Assembly (NCBI RefSeq): GCF_905404315.1
Contig: NC_066310.1
Span: 4,216,001-4,280,000, forward strand
DNA length: 64,000 bases
From: Leptidea sinapis
Taxonomy: Eukaryota > Arthropoda > Insecta > Lepidoptera > Pieridae
Direction of reading: 5' to 3'
Shown here: piece by piece, positions 44,131 to 55,426 of the stretch
Numbering within the stretch: the stretch's first letter is position 1
Layout of the letters: each line of letters begins with the position of its first letter
Notes under the pieces: generated by a model
The model's database searches: none
The model's input: only the letters and a program-made list of their open reading frames with translations
Told to the model about the DNA's origin: nothing
Program-made: the position numbers and the translations under genes

Positions 44131-44307
44131 GTCCCTTATTTTAATAAAAAAGAAGAAAAAAAATAAAGTCGCTGGTATCTGATTATACAAAATCACTACT
44201 TTCTCGCTGGTACTCTTTATGTCACCTGTGAGGCGACATGTTTAACGCGTCTCTGTTTGCTTGTAAGTTTGCTATGGTGATGATGTTTATATTGTTATAT
44301 TTAACAG

Positions 44308-44484
44308 ATGTATATACAAGTAAATGCTAAGTGGCGTGGGTCGAAGCTGATGCGACACGTGGCTCAGTTCATCATATTCCTGGCCGCCTGGTACGTCGGT
44401 CTCAGCAGGGTCACCGATCATATGCATCACTGGAGCGACGTGGCTGTCGGCTTCGCGGCCGGCGCTGCCTTCGCCATAATCACG
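44308..44484 (+). CDS. PAP2 gene 2, exon 5 with catalytic motif C3
   Basis: Acceptor TATATTTAACAG, donor GTAAAA, 59 codons in phase 0. It encodes MYIQVNAKWRGSKLMRHVAQ, a membrane helix (FIIFLAAWYVGL), SRVTDHMHHWSDVAVGFAAG and the start of the last helix. SR-VTDHM-H-HWS-D satisfies SRx5Hx3D, so the nucleophilic His is present. It is equal in length to gene 1's exon at 22085-22261 and shares the MY-x-Q and WRGSKL-x-RH landmarks. Confidence 0.95.
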
Positions 44485-44619
44485 GTAAAAACATATCACA
44501 AAATATGCATCATCAGAATACTAATGGATATCCGATGATATTCTGTGAACTATTTGATCAGTGCCTTGTGCTTCCCCGGGGCATAAAAATAATAGGGTCC
44601 CAGGCCCAAGGGTGTCGTT

Positions 44620-44930
44620 AGAGGCTCCTTGCCCAGGATGCCGGTGGTGATGCCGATTATGGGTATCACAACGGCGCTTATTTCTGCCGTGAAGCAGTAA
44701 TGAGAATGCATTATTGTGTTTCGGTCTGAAGGGCGCCGTAGCTAGTGAAATATCTGGGCAAATGGAAACATCTTATGTCTCACGGAGATGAGCGCAGATG
44801 TAGTGGCGCTCATAAGTTTTGGGTTTTTCAAGAATCCTGAGCGGCACTGGATTGTAATGGGCAGAGCGTATTAATTAACCTTAGGAGAACATCCTGCTCG
44901 TCTCGTCCCTTATGACATAAAAAATACTAG
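44620..44930 (-). mobile_element. S1 repeat in gene 2 last intron
   Basis: It contains AGGCTCCTTGCCCAGGATGC, GAAGGGCGCCGTAGCTAGTG and CCTGAGCGGCACTGGATTGT, ending CTCGTCTCGTCCCTTATGAC. Confidence 0.75.
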
Positions 44931-44979
44931 CGTAAATATAAAGCGTGCAAAAAAAAAATTCTAACCGATGTACAACATG

Positions 44980-45140
44980 ATAGAAAATGAACGCGAATCT
45001 ATTGTTATTGTAATCGATTCTGATTGAAAAGTCGTAAAGAGTCAGCACCGCTTGCCTTGGCATTACCTCCTTAGTATATTAGATATTACAAATCAAAATT
45101 AGTCACACAATGTCGGGCTGTCAGGCCGTCTATACGGTAG
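44980..45140. repeat. Dispersed repeat R9, copy 1
   Basis: ATTGAAAAGTCGTAAAGAGT and CTCCTTAGTATATTAGATAT match 55165-55335 imperfectly. Confidence 0.5.
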
Positions 45141-45394
45141 TATATTCGGTAAGTTATTGTGTGTATATATATATGTATGGATATATACCTATTTATTTAT
45201 AATCGCTTATAAAATGCTCACAGAATACCTTTATTTATTTACGGTGTATGTGGATGATGCAGCTACTGTACTCAATAACTTTTGTATTAATTTACATTTA
45301 CTTTTTTGACTAACTCGTGTAAAACATTGACTATTTGACGTTTTTACATTTTACATATTTTATTGTAATTGAAATGATTTGTAAATCGATGTAA

Positions 45395-45655
45395 ATGTAA
45401 ATCTTGATATAAAAGAGTGGCAATGAGTTTCTTGCTACTTCTTCACATTAGCTCAACCCTTTACGAAGTAGCGGTAGATTCAATAAGAAAAAAATTTGTT
45501 TTTGACATTCATAAGTGTCATTTCCGTGACCTACGTGAATAAACTGATTTTGATTTGATTTGATTTGATATCCTATGTATTTATCTATGTTACAGAAATA
45601 GGCGCCGTTGTGTTACCCATAATCTAGCCGGCATACTGTGCCAAGGAGCCTCTCA
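45395..45655 (+). mobile_element. C2 tail followed by S1 fragment
   Basis: The C2 tail (GAGTGGCAATGAGTTTCTTG ... TTTGATTTGATTTGATTTGA) is followed by a 64-base S1 end (TAGCCGGCATACTGTGCCAA) that stops 62 bases before the last exon of gene 2. Confidence 0.65.
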
Positions 45656-45717
45656 CTAGTTTATTGTAAAGTCTAAATTTTGAGTAGGTACTTATAATAA
45701 CTTTGATTTATTTTCAG

Positions 45718-45825
45718 TTTGTCTACATCTACAAACCTAAGAAGTATCTGGCGCGAGATTCTTACGAGACGGAGCGAACCTCGCAACCAGAATTCCTGCC
45801 ACGACCAGTGTTGATGAGGACCTAG
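45718..45825 (+). CDS. PAP2 gene 2, terminal exon
   Basis: Acceptor TGATTTATTTTCAG, 35 codons and TAG (45823-45825). It encodes FVYIYKPKKYLARDSYETER, finishing the last membrane helix and giving a short charged cytosolic tail ending LPRPVLMRT. With the four exons before it the mature core is about 267 residues. Adding an exon 1 like gene 3's 22 residues gives about 290, within the usual PLPP size. A terminal-inverted-repeat element begins only 17 bases after the stop. Confidence 0.92.
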   Translation, partial: FVYIYKPKKYLARDSYETERTSQPEFLPRPVLMRT

Positions 45826-45841
45826 ACTTTGTAAGAAGCAA

Positions 45842-46305
45842 CAGGGTAAGTTCGGACACAGGGTATGTCCGGATTACTCAAATTTCGGTAACTTTTATAG
45901 GTGGCAACATAGCACGAAACGTCATTTTGTTCTGCCCTTCGCCAAAGAGTATGTAAATACTACGTAATAAGAGGCGGCCTAAGTAAAAATTGAAATTTAA
46001 TTTAGTATGAAACGTGCAGAATTTGACATAAGTTTGGAATAGTAGTAATTACAGTATTGCACTGTGGTATTGCGATTGGCCACGAAGTTTGAAAGCGAAC
46101 AGTTGCTTATAACCTAGTGGATTACAGCCGTCATCTGTCAATCTATCTACTGCACGTTTCATACAATTTTCTTAGAGAATTTCGCTAGGCTGCCCTTCGT
46201 TTTTGTACCCTGTGTCTATCGATATGTTGTGGTTGCTGGTTGTGTGTTGCTTGACACAAAAATAGCTGAATTATCCGGAATTACCCTGTATGCGAACATA
46301 CCCTG
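45842..46305. mobile_element. 464-bp inverted-repeat element in gene 2 3' UTR region
   Basis: The left end CAGGGTAAGTTCGGACACAG then GGTATGTCCGGATTA and the right end TTATCCGGAATTACCCTGTA then TGCGAACATACCCTG are inverted copies (about 36 bases, some mismatches). An inner pair, GTATGAAACGTGCAG and CTGCACGTTTCATAC, is perfect. Non-coding. Confidence 0.7.
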
Positions 46306-46384
46306 ATGTACTATATTTATTTTAGCTGTAATGAATATCCTGTAAGTTGAACAATATATAATATGACTATTTAATAATACGGGT

Positions 46385-46390
46385 AATAAA
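46385..46390 (+). terminator. Candidate polyadenylation signal of gene 2
   Basis: AATAAA is the first canonical signal after the gene 2 stop codon, about 560 bases downstream and just beyond the inserted inverted-repeat element. Confidence 0.4.
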
Positions 46391-46713
46391 TCAATGTTTT
46401 TATAACAATGGTTTTATTTATCATCAGACAGGTATTATTTTTATATTTCACTCGATTGTCTTTCTGTCAAAATGAGAGAATCAATGAAAAATTGAAAAAC
46501 GTAACGCCAGCCGCGAAAGGAAATTGTTAGGTAAATGGATCTCATACTGTGTCAGTGGAGTAGCACAAAGTATATGTCATCAAGGCCAGTATAGCCTTAT
46601 ATTAGAGCGTATACAAAACAAATCTATGCGGTAGCTGTACATGCTTTGAGGCTTTATGGGGTTTACCTTTTATATCCGCTTATGTACCCGACATTATATA
46701 TTTATTATATACT

Positions 46714-47265
46714 AGCTGACCCGACAGACGTTGTTTGTTTTTATATGAATTTGTATATATTTATATGTTTATGCTATAATAACCTTTCCCACACAAACGT
46801 TTTTTAACAATTCTTTTAAATTTCGTAACATTTTCTGGGATCATATTGTAGAAGCATATACATCGCCCAACAAGCCCAAGCCCAATAGCCCTCTTCTGCA
46901 GCACAAAGATAGTATTAATATCGGCCGCACTGCCCCATAACAATACACCATAGGACATAATACTATGAAAATAACTAAAGTATACTAATAATATGTCAGG
47001 TGTCATAACATCAGATGTCATCAGATGAACTGTCAAACCGTGCGTCAATAAATTCTCTCGTAGAAATTATGTATGGACACATGAGGAAGGAAAAACAAAT
47101 TTGTTGTTTTTATTTAATTTAGCAATATTTTCCTATATATTCACCTTTTAAACCTTCCCTGGACTTCCATCAATAATTCAAGACCAAAATTGGCGAAATC
47201 GGTCCAGCCGTTCTCGAGTTTTAGCGAGACTAACGAACAGCAATTCATTTTTATATATATATAGA
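46714..47265 (+). mobile_element. H1-type repeat interrupted by a C1 fragment
   Basis: It starts CTAGCTGACCCGACAGACGT and ends GGTCCAGCCGTTCTCGAGTT, then TATATATATAGATT. The middle (about 46775-46965) is a C1 3' piece in reverse orientation (CCTTTCCCACACAAACG; minus strand reads YGVLLWGSAADINTIFVLQK). Confidence 0.6.
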
Positions 47266-47269
47266 TTTT

Positions 47270-47580
47270 GGGTATAGTAGGATATAGTGAGCTGAGGGTA
47301 GGAAGGGACTTGGCGCTGATAATGCGGATATATTGGGCAGACTACATTTTGTTGTTCTGGATAGGTACGTATGGAGCCGACGTCCGTCGACCGCCGTTGC
47401 TGATGGTGCCGACCGCGCGCACCAACTTGCACGCAACGTTCTCTGCACCCTCGATAACCTCGGATACGATACCCATATTGCTGAAATCATAATTTTTCGC
47501 AGCGGCCATCTTGGATTAAAAAAAACTACCATTACTGCACACGACGTTATGCGACAGAATTGCCATCTAAAGATCTAATA
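47270..47580. other. GC-richer segment with overlapping short frames
   Basis: Frames of 74-93 residues exist on both strands but show no recognisable family. Probably a transposon remnant; not called as a gene. Confidence 0.3.
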
Positions 47581-47959
47581 TTGAACTACTAAACGAATAC
47601 ATCAACCAATTATCAAAAATACATAGGTATTAAAAAAACAAAATTTAAACTTGCTAAAGTATCAAATTCATTTGATTCCCGCAATTAACTTTAAGTACGT
47701 GTATGTGTTTGAGCGGTGTCAGTGTAGTGGTTCGATTCGACGCCTCTCTGTTTTAAGAACGCGTCCGCGATGACGCATGCACTTCGTACAATTTACGAAA
47801 TAGCCTCACAGACGTATCTGTTTTTTGCACTCAGGGTGAATTCATGATTATTTATAATATGTTATAAAAATGTAGAATGAATGAATGTACCACTATCTCA
47901 TTGGAATATACTGTAATGTATTTTGATAAAATAAATGTTTAAACGTTCTAAATCCGGGT

Positions 47960-48060
47960 TTTTGATGTCCAACATACACCTCGTTTTGGTCGTCCTGTCA
48001 CGGATAAAATGGACGCCATTTTTGAAAAAGTGTAGCAAGATCAGCATAGGTATCCGTAGT
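47960..48060 (+). pseudogene. Possible mariner transposase remnant
   Basis: Plus-strand TPRFGRPVTDKMDAIFEKV, then a stop and QDQHRY, resembles the helix-turn-helix start of mariner transposases (GRP-x-TDK-x-D-x-I-x-EK...QD-x-H). Nothing downstream extends it. Confidence 0.4.
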
Positions 48061-48411
48061 TACTAAATAGCAAGAAACTAGGAAAAACTACAAAACAAAT
48101 TAGATTAAGATCATCTAGGTACACAAACAAAAAAATTGCGTGCGTACAAAGTACACAATATGTCAGAAGTGAAACATCGTTGGCAAACTAATTTATAAAT
48201 CTCGTTCATGTTTATACTAATCTGTTCTCTAAAGGAAATAGCACTTCCTAAAACCAGAAATCGAATGAGGCGTGTAGATTTCGGCACTAAGTCGATCGAC
48301 TTACTCGGTACGCAAGGGGTTCATATTAAAATGCGAAGAAACTTTGTGCCCAACGTATTATAAGTGAATACATTAAGAAAATACATAACAGGTGGTATCT
48401 TATAAATTGAT

Positions 48412-48520
48412 TTTTCTGAAGTTATACTTCTCAAGGCGCGTTATGAAAAAATGATGAGAGTGAAATATATATAGACTATAACACAAAAGTAAAAGGGTGA
48501 AGTTTTTTTTTTTAATTTCA
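48412..48520 (+). repeat. R7 repeat fragment
   Basis: GAAGTTATACTTCTCAAGGC, GCGTTATGAAAAAATGAT and CACAAAAGTAAAAGGGTGAA match 21236-21335. Confidence 0.6.
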
Positions 48521-48764
48521 CTCCATTTTGGACACTTTGGCTCGCATTCCACATTCCATGCATCCGCCAGCTTCAAATTTTCTTTCATCGATTCACATTG
48601 CAAATTTTCTCGTATGTTCTACTTCAAAGTGTTTTTATTTATTTTAAGGTAGGGAAACGAATCACGTTACAAAAATGTACAACATGAGAATTTTGATATT
48701 TGATATGGTTAAGATAAATGTTAAGGTAAATAAATATATACAAAAAAATAGATGAATACATTAT

Positions 48765-49610
48765 TTACAATTTAATATTATTGCTATAAATATATTTAGA
48801 AAGTATACTATACAATATTTGGAGGATTTTTATAGAAGTGGGGAAAGGGACACGGATGGATATCAAACTATCTAAAAAGGAAGTTCGGTCATATTTAGGA
48901 CAGGAAAAGAATAAGTGATCCAGATCCCCAAAGTCATGTCTGCATTCACATTGTGGACTATCTATAATATGAAACCTTGCAAGGTGGGCCGGACAAGTGG
49001 TGTGTCCAAGGCGCATTCTTATCAATATGGTGGTAATGATTTTATCAAGTTTAATGACAGAGAACCATGACTTGTTAGGAATTATTTGTTGAATTTCGCA
49101 ATAATTTTTGCCTTTAAATTCGCCAATTTCGGCCCAGACTTTACCCCAGGAGGCCCTGAGATAAAGACCAGAAAGAACAGCTAAATCCTGAGTATATATT
49201 TTAAAGGGGAATTTGTCACCACACACCATAGCTTCATTTGCAAGTGTGTCGGCTGTTTCGTTGCCTATTATGCCACAGTGGCTAGGTATCCAGACAAAAT
49301 TGACTGAAAGACCTTTTGTTGAACACTCGTAAAGATTACTTCTAATGTCTGCTATAATAGGAAAAAATGATTTTGATTTGAAGGGAAATCGCAAAAGAGC
49401 CTGTAAAGCACTCTTGGAATCACATAAAATTAAACTATTATTAAGTTTACAAAGTAAAACATATTCTAATGCTTTGGTGATGCCAAGACATTCAGCAGTA
49501 AAAACTGACGTGTTAGATGGGCATTTTAATTTTTTGGACAATATTATATTGGGCATGATAAACTCCTACTCCTACAAAATCTTCTGACTTGTGTTTTGAC
49601 GCATCGGTAT
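48765..49610 (-). pseudogene. Mosaic non-LTR element: RNase H and C-terminus
   Basis: The 263-residue frame (49556-48765) is a type I RNase H domain plus C-terminal region. FTAECLGITKALEY holds the catalytic Glu, LCDSKSALQALL the Asp, and WIPSHCGIIGNETADTLANE the C-terminal His/Asp block. The first catalytic Asp block (YTDAS-like) lies just upstream in another frame (about 49590-49610), so a frameshift separates it. After RNase H, RMRLGHTTCPAHLARF and CECRHDFGDLDHLFFSCP form the cysteine-rich tail typical of RNase H-bearing elements of the I group. It degrades the RNA strand during target-primed reverse transcription in living relatives. Confidence 0.8.
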
Positions 49611-50892
49611 AAATATGATGCCATCCTGGCCAGTTTTCTTTAACAACAGAATTAAAATAATTATTGGCATTATATTTTTCAATATTTGCAAGATAATGAA
49701 CAGTCGGAATGGTAGATAAGGCTTCATATTTACATTTAAATAAATCAAATTTGGAGATCGATGTATCGGGTAGTGAATCGATTTATACCTCAAATAACTT
49801 TTTACCAAACAAGGGGGTGACTTGTTATTCCAATAACTTGGTGATTCATTGAGATCCGTGAGAGTATTTAATTTGGTTATCAAGGAGCTATTTAAAAATT
49901 GTAAAACACGAAAAAATAGACGATCAGACAAAAACTGGTGCCTTAAATAAAGCGGGGGTTCGTTACACTCTACTTGTAATACATTCATCCATCGAAAGTT
50001 TTAAACAATCTAAGGAATTTGATATTCGGCATTACGTAATGAACTAAATGTGTTACCCATGGCATATATTACTAAATCATCAGCATATTGAAACATGTAA
50101 GCATGAGTTCGGAAGTGAAGATTCCAAGTCATGAGTATATAGGTTAAAAAGTATTGGAATGAGTACGGATCCTTGTGGAAGTCCTTTCCACACAAGTCTA
50201 CTTTGATCCCGTTGTTGGTCTAGTTTTATTGTTCAAAGGTAAGTTGTACAGAAGGTTTATAATAAAGTTTGTTATAATATCCGGAATAGTAAGTTTATTC
50301 ATTTTATATTGAAGAATATGCAGATTGACATTATCATAAGCTGATTGCAAGTCTAAAAAGACTGCAATAGCTGATTCATTACGTGTAAAAGCCAATCATA
50401 TATCTGTCGTAAAAGTACCCACACTATCCAAAGTGCTCCTTCCCTGAATCCAAACTGTGATTCGGGTAGTATTCCACGATTTTCAATGAACCATTCAAGA
50501 CGATTTTTTACCAAATTCTCAGGAACTTTTGCGACTCGGTGACTTGTCTGGTTTAAGAAGGGGATAATAATTTGCGATTTCCAAGAAGGTGAAACATTGC
50601 CCAATAGAATTATTTTATTAATGAAATCCAAGTAATACTGAAGAGAAGCTTGACTAAGGTTTGCTACAAAAGAATATGGAATACCATCTTCACCTGGGGC
50701 AGAGTCTTTGATCGAGGTTAAAGCACTTTGTAGTTCTTGCATAGTGAAGGTAGAATTAATGATGCATTGCTTTTGGAAGATGTGCGAAGCAATATTACTA
50801 CAAAAAAAGGTTGTGTTCCGGAACTGAAGGGGGAGCTAGACGATTCAGAAATGTTTTGCTTAAATTTGGAGCTAATGATGTAATACGATTAT
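49611..50892 (-). pseudogene. Mosaic non-LTR element: reverse transcriptase
   Basis: Minus-strand frames with at least three breaks. 50742-50353 holds KDSAPGEDGIPYSFVANLSQ and LPESQFGFREG. 50395-50198 holds AIAVFLDLQSAYDNV (motif A). 50195-50010 holds MFQYADDLVIYA (motif C, YADD at 50076-50087). 49988-49611 is the thumb/connection. Motif order is that of a non-LTR reverse transcriptase. Just upstream, ITDNRITSLAPN and RLAPPSVPEH fit the pre-RT region of an I-like element. The frameshifts and stops make it dead. Confidence 0.8.
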
Positions 50893-52237
50893 CAGTAATA
50901 TTTGCTAACCTCGGCTGGGTTTGTAGGTTTTAAATAAAAAGTTTTGTGTATACGGGGGAGACTAATTTTGCGACATAGGGCTTTATCTGTAGCTCTTACT
51001 TTATCTAGATGCTTTTCAGCAAGGTCATGTCCTATTGAGCAGTAAAATCCGTTAAGAGCGTTTGTTATTTTATTTGCATCTGAAGAAAAATTTACAACTT
51101 TATTATTTATTAACATTTCTTTTATAGTACACTTTTGTTTATTCTTTCGATTAGAAGCTTCATTCAAAATTTTCCATATCTTTTTAGAATCCCCTGAATA
51201 TTTAGAAATTTTTATCCTATAGTATTTTTCTCTAGCATCTTTTATTATTCGGTTACATATATTTCTATATTTTAAGTAATTAGATTTAGTGATAGGATCA
51301 TTAGAATATTTCTTAAATAATAGTAAAGTTTGTTTCTTTTTTGTATACACTTGAGAAGCCCGTCCGTAATCCAAGGTTTTAATTTAACTCTAGAGTGAGG
51401 AATGCTTTTAACTGAAGTATTATTTCTAATATGTGTACCTATAATGTCATGAAATAATTGAAAGGCTTTGTCAACCTCTGTTTCACTACAGATTTCATCC
51501 CATGGTTGACTACTTATATCTTTGAGGAGCTGTTCATAGTCAATACATCGTTTTTGAAAAGGAGGTTTTCGTTCTTCGATATAAGAGAATTTATCTTTTG
51601 CGTACACACTACAAAGAGTTACATAGTGGTCGGTAATATCAGCTTTTAACACAGCAAATTTAGCAGCTTTGTTATTTTTTAGTCTATACATGCAATGATC
51701 AATGCAACTATTGTCCCTAGTCGGTGCGTCTATGCCAACTTCTATATTATGAAGGGCTAATAGTGCTAAGTAATCATTTGCTTGGGGATGTATATTACCA
51801 GTAATGTTGATATTTGTATCACCCATAAAAATGATGTTTTTCGAACGACCTACCTGCTTAAATTTATGATCCAGGGAGTCTAGAAAGATTTCAATATTAG
51901 CGCAAGAAGGCGATCTGTATAGGGCAATTAAAGTGAGCTCATTATTTAAGTCGAGCTGTAAGCAGTTAGCCCCAAAAACCTCCAGTTCTGCACAGCTAAA
52001 AGCAATACTATCCTTAATGAAAATAACAACCCCATCATTTTGAACGGGATTTATCTTAGTATGCAATGAGATATAACCAGGTAAAGTGTGATTGGAATTA
52101 TGATGCTTGATCCTACATTCAATGAGAATTAATATGTCAAAACTTATTCCAAGAAGTTCCAGAGAAACCAGGAGTTGGTTAAAATTTTTGTGAATACTAC
52201 ATATATTCAATGAAATTATTTTAAATGAATTTTTCAC
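50893..52237 (-). pseudogene. Mosaic non-LTR element: APE-type endonuclease and CR1-like linker
   Basis: Frame 52237-51272 is an apurinic-type endonuclease. ISLNICSIHKNFNQL (Asn motif), ILILIECRI (catalytic Glu), IIFMGDTNINITG, NSCIDHCMYR and ADITDHYVTL (Asp/His motif) appear in the usual order. A frameshift at about 51280-51370 leads to KYRNICNRIIKDAREKYYRI, GDSKKIWKILNEASNRKN and FYLKPTNPAEVSKYY, the linker that in CR1-type elements leads straight into RT. Here it stops at 50892, and a sequence of different character follows. The endonuclease nicks the target site in active relatives. Confidence 0.8.
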
Positions 52238-52414
52238 ATTAATATATTCACTACATACAGTAAAGTTATCTGTACTAATGCAAAGGTCCGAATTCTGGTA
52301 ATCATCTAGTTCAGTAGAAAATTGTTGGATAGTATTGAATTTTAAAATTAAAAGTATGCCATAATTTTAAGTGTGACAACCCTAGTATGATAAAAAGTAA
52401 CAAGATGAATGTTA

Positions 52415-52603
52415 CTACATCCTTCTTTCGCCCGCTCTGCATTGAGGACATTTCCACAAAGCTTTATGCGCCTTTGATTCCTTTGCAAAGTTTTCTGGAG
52501 TAATTCTTAAGCATTGGTAGTGATAATGATTATCGCACACCGTACAAGATTTAAGCTCGCTGGATTTAAGCGGCTTCTCACATGCAGAGCAAGATTTAGA
52601 CAT
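52415..52603 (-). pseudogene. Mosaic non-LTR element: PHD-like zinc finger
   Basis: The 62-residue frame reads SKSCSACEKPLKSSELKSCT, VCDNHYHYQCL and ALWKCPQCRAG. The Cys4-His-Cys3 spacing is that of a PHD/RING-like finger as found in ORF1 of CR1-type elements. It is followed by stops before the endonuclease frame, so the original ORF1 is truncated. Confidence 0.65.
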
Positions 52604-52936
52604 TTTATAGTATTTTTAACTTAACTTGTGTCCACAGTGAAGACAACAACAAATTTAGAGCAGTATATGAGATTGATGCTATTGCTAAGACAATTTGAGC
52701 TGGCGTTATAAATTTTAAATTAGCTAGGCAATTTAGAACATGTAAGTGTTGAGGGTAGATTGATATTAATATTTGTACAAAAACTGTACACTCACTATTT
52801 TTAAGATTTACTGCTTTGTATTTCACTGCCTGATAACCAAATATGCACTTTTCACTGATTATGCAATCTATTTAAGGTCACAGAAAAAAATACTGAAATA
52901 AGTATGTATATAAACACTTGTTGCAATATTTATAAA

Positions 52937-54143
52937 TTAAATTAGTTTCACCGTAATTGAACACGACTCTTTAAGTTGACGTACCGCGGGTGAATTAATA
53001 GGAGGAATCAATTTTGCTGCTTCCCCATATGAGATGCATTTTTGTGCCCTAGAAATTTTAATTTGTTTTTGACGGTCATACTCTGGACAAGATCTACTAA
53101 TAGCAAAATGATTACCTGAGCAATAGCAACAAGTAACATTCTCCTCATTTACATTACAAGAGTCACCAGTGTGTTCAGAACCGCATTTGTAACATTTACA
53201 TTTTGATCGGTTTGGACATACGAAATTGCAATCAATTTCGTATGTCCAAACCGACAACAATTGAAACATTGTGTAGTTGGGTATGTGTATAGCTCTACTG
53301 GTAAGGAATTAAAACAAACGAATATACGTTCCGGCAGGACCTGGCCAACGAATGTCAGAACAACATTTTGAGTAGGTTTCCAGACAGGAGAACCCTCCAC
53401 TATACTCTTATAATTTATTCGTCTAACCTTAAGAACCTTACCAACCACTAGGCACAGACACATTTTCCATAACATCCTCAATTGACCAGTCCGAGGGCAC
53501 TCCTCGTACAAAGCCCATGCGCATTATTTGGAATGATAGAATAAATTCTTTCAAGTTCATCTTTTCTAAGTTGGAATTATCTATGAAGGTGTTAGTATCA
53601 GTAAAACTTGAGAAAGATAAAGACATTCTGTTCCTACCTATTTTATTAAATGAACCATTAATAATATTTCGAATATTTTTTAAGGAACCTGCCAAATGAA
53701 ACAGGGTGTAGAGTGGTACTGTCATTTTGGTGAATTTATTTCTCTTTCTACGTGCACAATAAATGGAGCTATGTCATTTTCGTTGTACTTTATCCTTCCA
53801 ATAGAAGTGTAAGCTTTGGGATCTGAACCAATAGAGGGTATTGTTGGATTTATTGGATTATTTTCACTAGTGATATTAGATGTTTCTTAAGGTTTATTAG
53901 TAACTTCTATTGAAGTATCACTAATTTCACTGCCTCCACAACGACATCCAGTCTTACCACCCACCGCCTCATATTACAGGTTTTGCAAATTTTATGTAAA
54001 TGAGATCTTTTGCGACTTGTACGCTTGGAAACAGAACTATCCGTGTCCATTTCCGTCTCATTAGTTGTCGATACAGTAATAAAACTAGCCGCCGGGGGAA
54101 CTATCTCAGCCCCCGGAGCGGTACAGTCAGGCGGCTTGTTCAT
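52937..54143 (-). pseudogene. Mosaic non-LTR element: gag-like ORF1 with zinc knuckles
   Basis: It starts at ATG 54143 (MNKPPDCTAPGAEIV, acidic NETEMDTDSSV, basic KRTSRKRSH). Frame 53725-53438 includes GFVRGVPSDWSIEDVMENV. The next frame (53511-53149) has WKPTQNVVLTFVGQVLPERI and TTQCFNCCRFGHTK. Frame 53269-52937 continues with CKCYKCGSEHTGDSC and CCYCSGNHFAISRSCPEY. This is an RNA-binding nucleocapsid-like protein with three CCHC knuckles, as in I-like elements. Frame changes occur at about 53450 and at the 22-base palindrome 53207-53254. Confidence 0.75.
53207..53254. repeat. Perfect 22-bp inverted repeat within ORF1
   Basis: Left arm 53207-53228 (starting TCGGTTTGGACATACG), loop CAAT, right arm 53233-53254. 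It falls between the first and second zinc knuckles, and the reading frame changes here. Confidence 0.95.
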
Positions 54144-55164
54144 ATAATGATATTATACATAAAAACTTACCTGGACTCTAGCTAAACACTAAACCTATTA
54201 TATTAACACTAAATATAAATAAACTTTACACGAATAAACTATAATAATACTGATAAAATCAAAAATGAAAATTCCGCGAAAGAAAAAACGACCAATCGAT
54301 TCAACGTTTCACGCGCTTCCAAGGATGAAGTTGGTTCCTAAAATTTTTTTGACGTTTGCGACATTCGTTATGTTTTTTTTGGTTTCTTCGTCCATTACTA
54401 GGATAGGCAAAGGGTTCAAGCCCATACAGCCGTATTCGTTACTTAATAATTAATTATCAAAGCCATCGTTGCAAGATTTTTACTATATAGTTCTTTTTAC
54501 AAACGTAGAATAGCACGAGGATAAATAATTTTAAGGATTTCTACTTTGTTAGGCCAATGAAGTATAACTTCTTGCGTGCATACGTAAGTAGGTACACATA
54601 CTTTTCTTAAACATGAGAATCTAAGATCCCGCATTCAAAAAAAGGTACCAAGTTGTAAATCTTGATCAAGTGTATTTTGTCTCTTTTATACACAGTTATG
54701 ATAACAATGATAAAACACACACTGTTGCTAACGTGAATATAAATCACGTTGATAAGTTGCTATGAAAATGTGATTTAGAAGATATATCTTTAGGCGGGTC
54801 TTATCTTTATGATTTTAAAATAAGACTTGACCTTTCAATTTAGTGAAACACAAACCCAATTGGAGTGATTATAAAATATCACAATATTTATCGTACGACC
54901 AATCACAAGGAAACTGTTAAGTATGACGTGCAATGTGTTATCTTTAAACACACTTTAAGCAACTGATATTAAAATAACTATTATTAACGTCATTCGAGAA
55001 AATAACATGCGATTGGTCTGATTAAATTATTTTGATTGTATCAAATGATTATATTGCCTCTGAATATGCGTATGAATATGACGCAATAGAATCTAAATCA
55101 AATAGAATGGTATACAAACACAGCGTGCGAGAGTGAAGACCATCTCTGACGGAGACTCAGCACG
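54144..55164. other. Unassigned; R7 fragment at 54290-54435
   Basis: AAGGATGAAGTTGGTTCCTA and TTACTAGGATAGGCAAAGG are the reverse complement of 30800-30900. The short plus-strand frame 54265-54453 is inside it. The rest is unassigned. Confidence 0.45.
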
Positions 55165-55335
55165 ATAGAAAGGGAAAGCTATTCTATTGTTACTGTAACC
55201 GATTTTCATTGAGAAGTCGTAAACAATCAGCCACTCTTGGAATTAGCTTCTTAGTATTTTGAATATTAAGCAACTATCTCACGCACACACTGACAAATCA
55301 ATATTGGTCACACATTCTTGGACTGCTAGTATATT
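55165..55335. repeat. Dispersed repeat R9, copy 2
   Basis: TTGAGAAGTCGTAAACAATC and CTTCTTAGTATTTTGAATAT match 44980-45140. Confidence 0.5.
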
Positions 55336-55426
55336 CTAAGTCTGTGATTGCCTTTATGCAGGAAAATTAGAAGCTGTTGTAGCCGCTTAAAACTTCGGTC
55401 ATTTCCCGCCATTTTAAGTATTTTTA

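Noticed and set aside
54265..54453. 62-residue ORF with a hydrophobic stretch
   Set aside because: It falls inside an R7 repeat copy also found at 30800-30900; no sign of a host gene.
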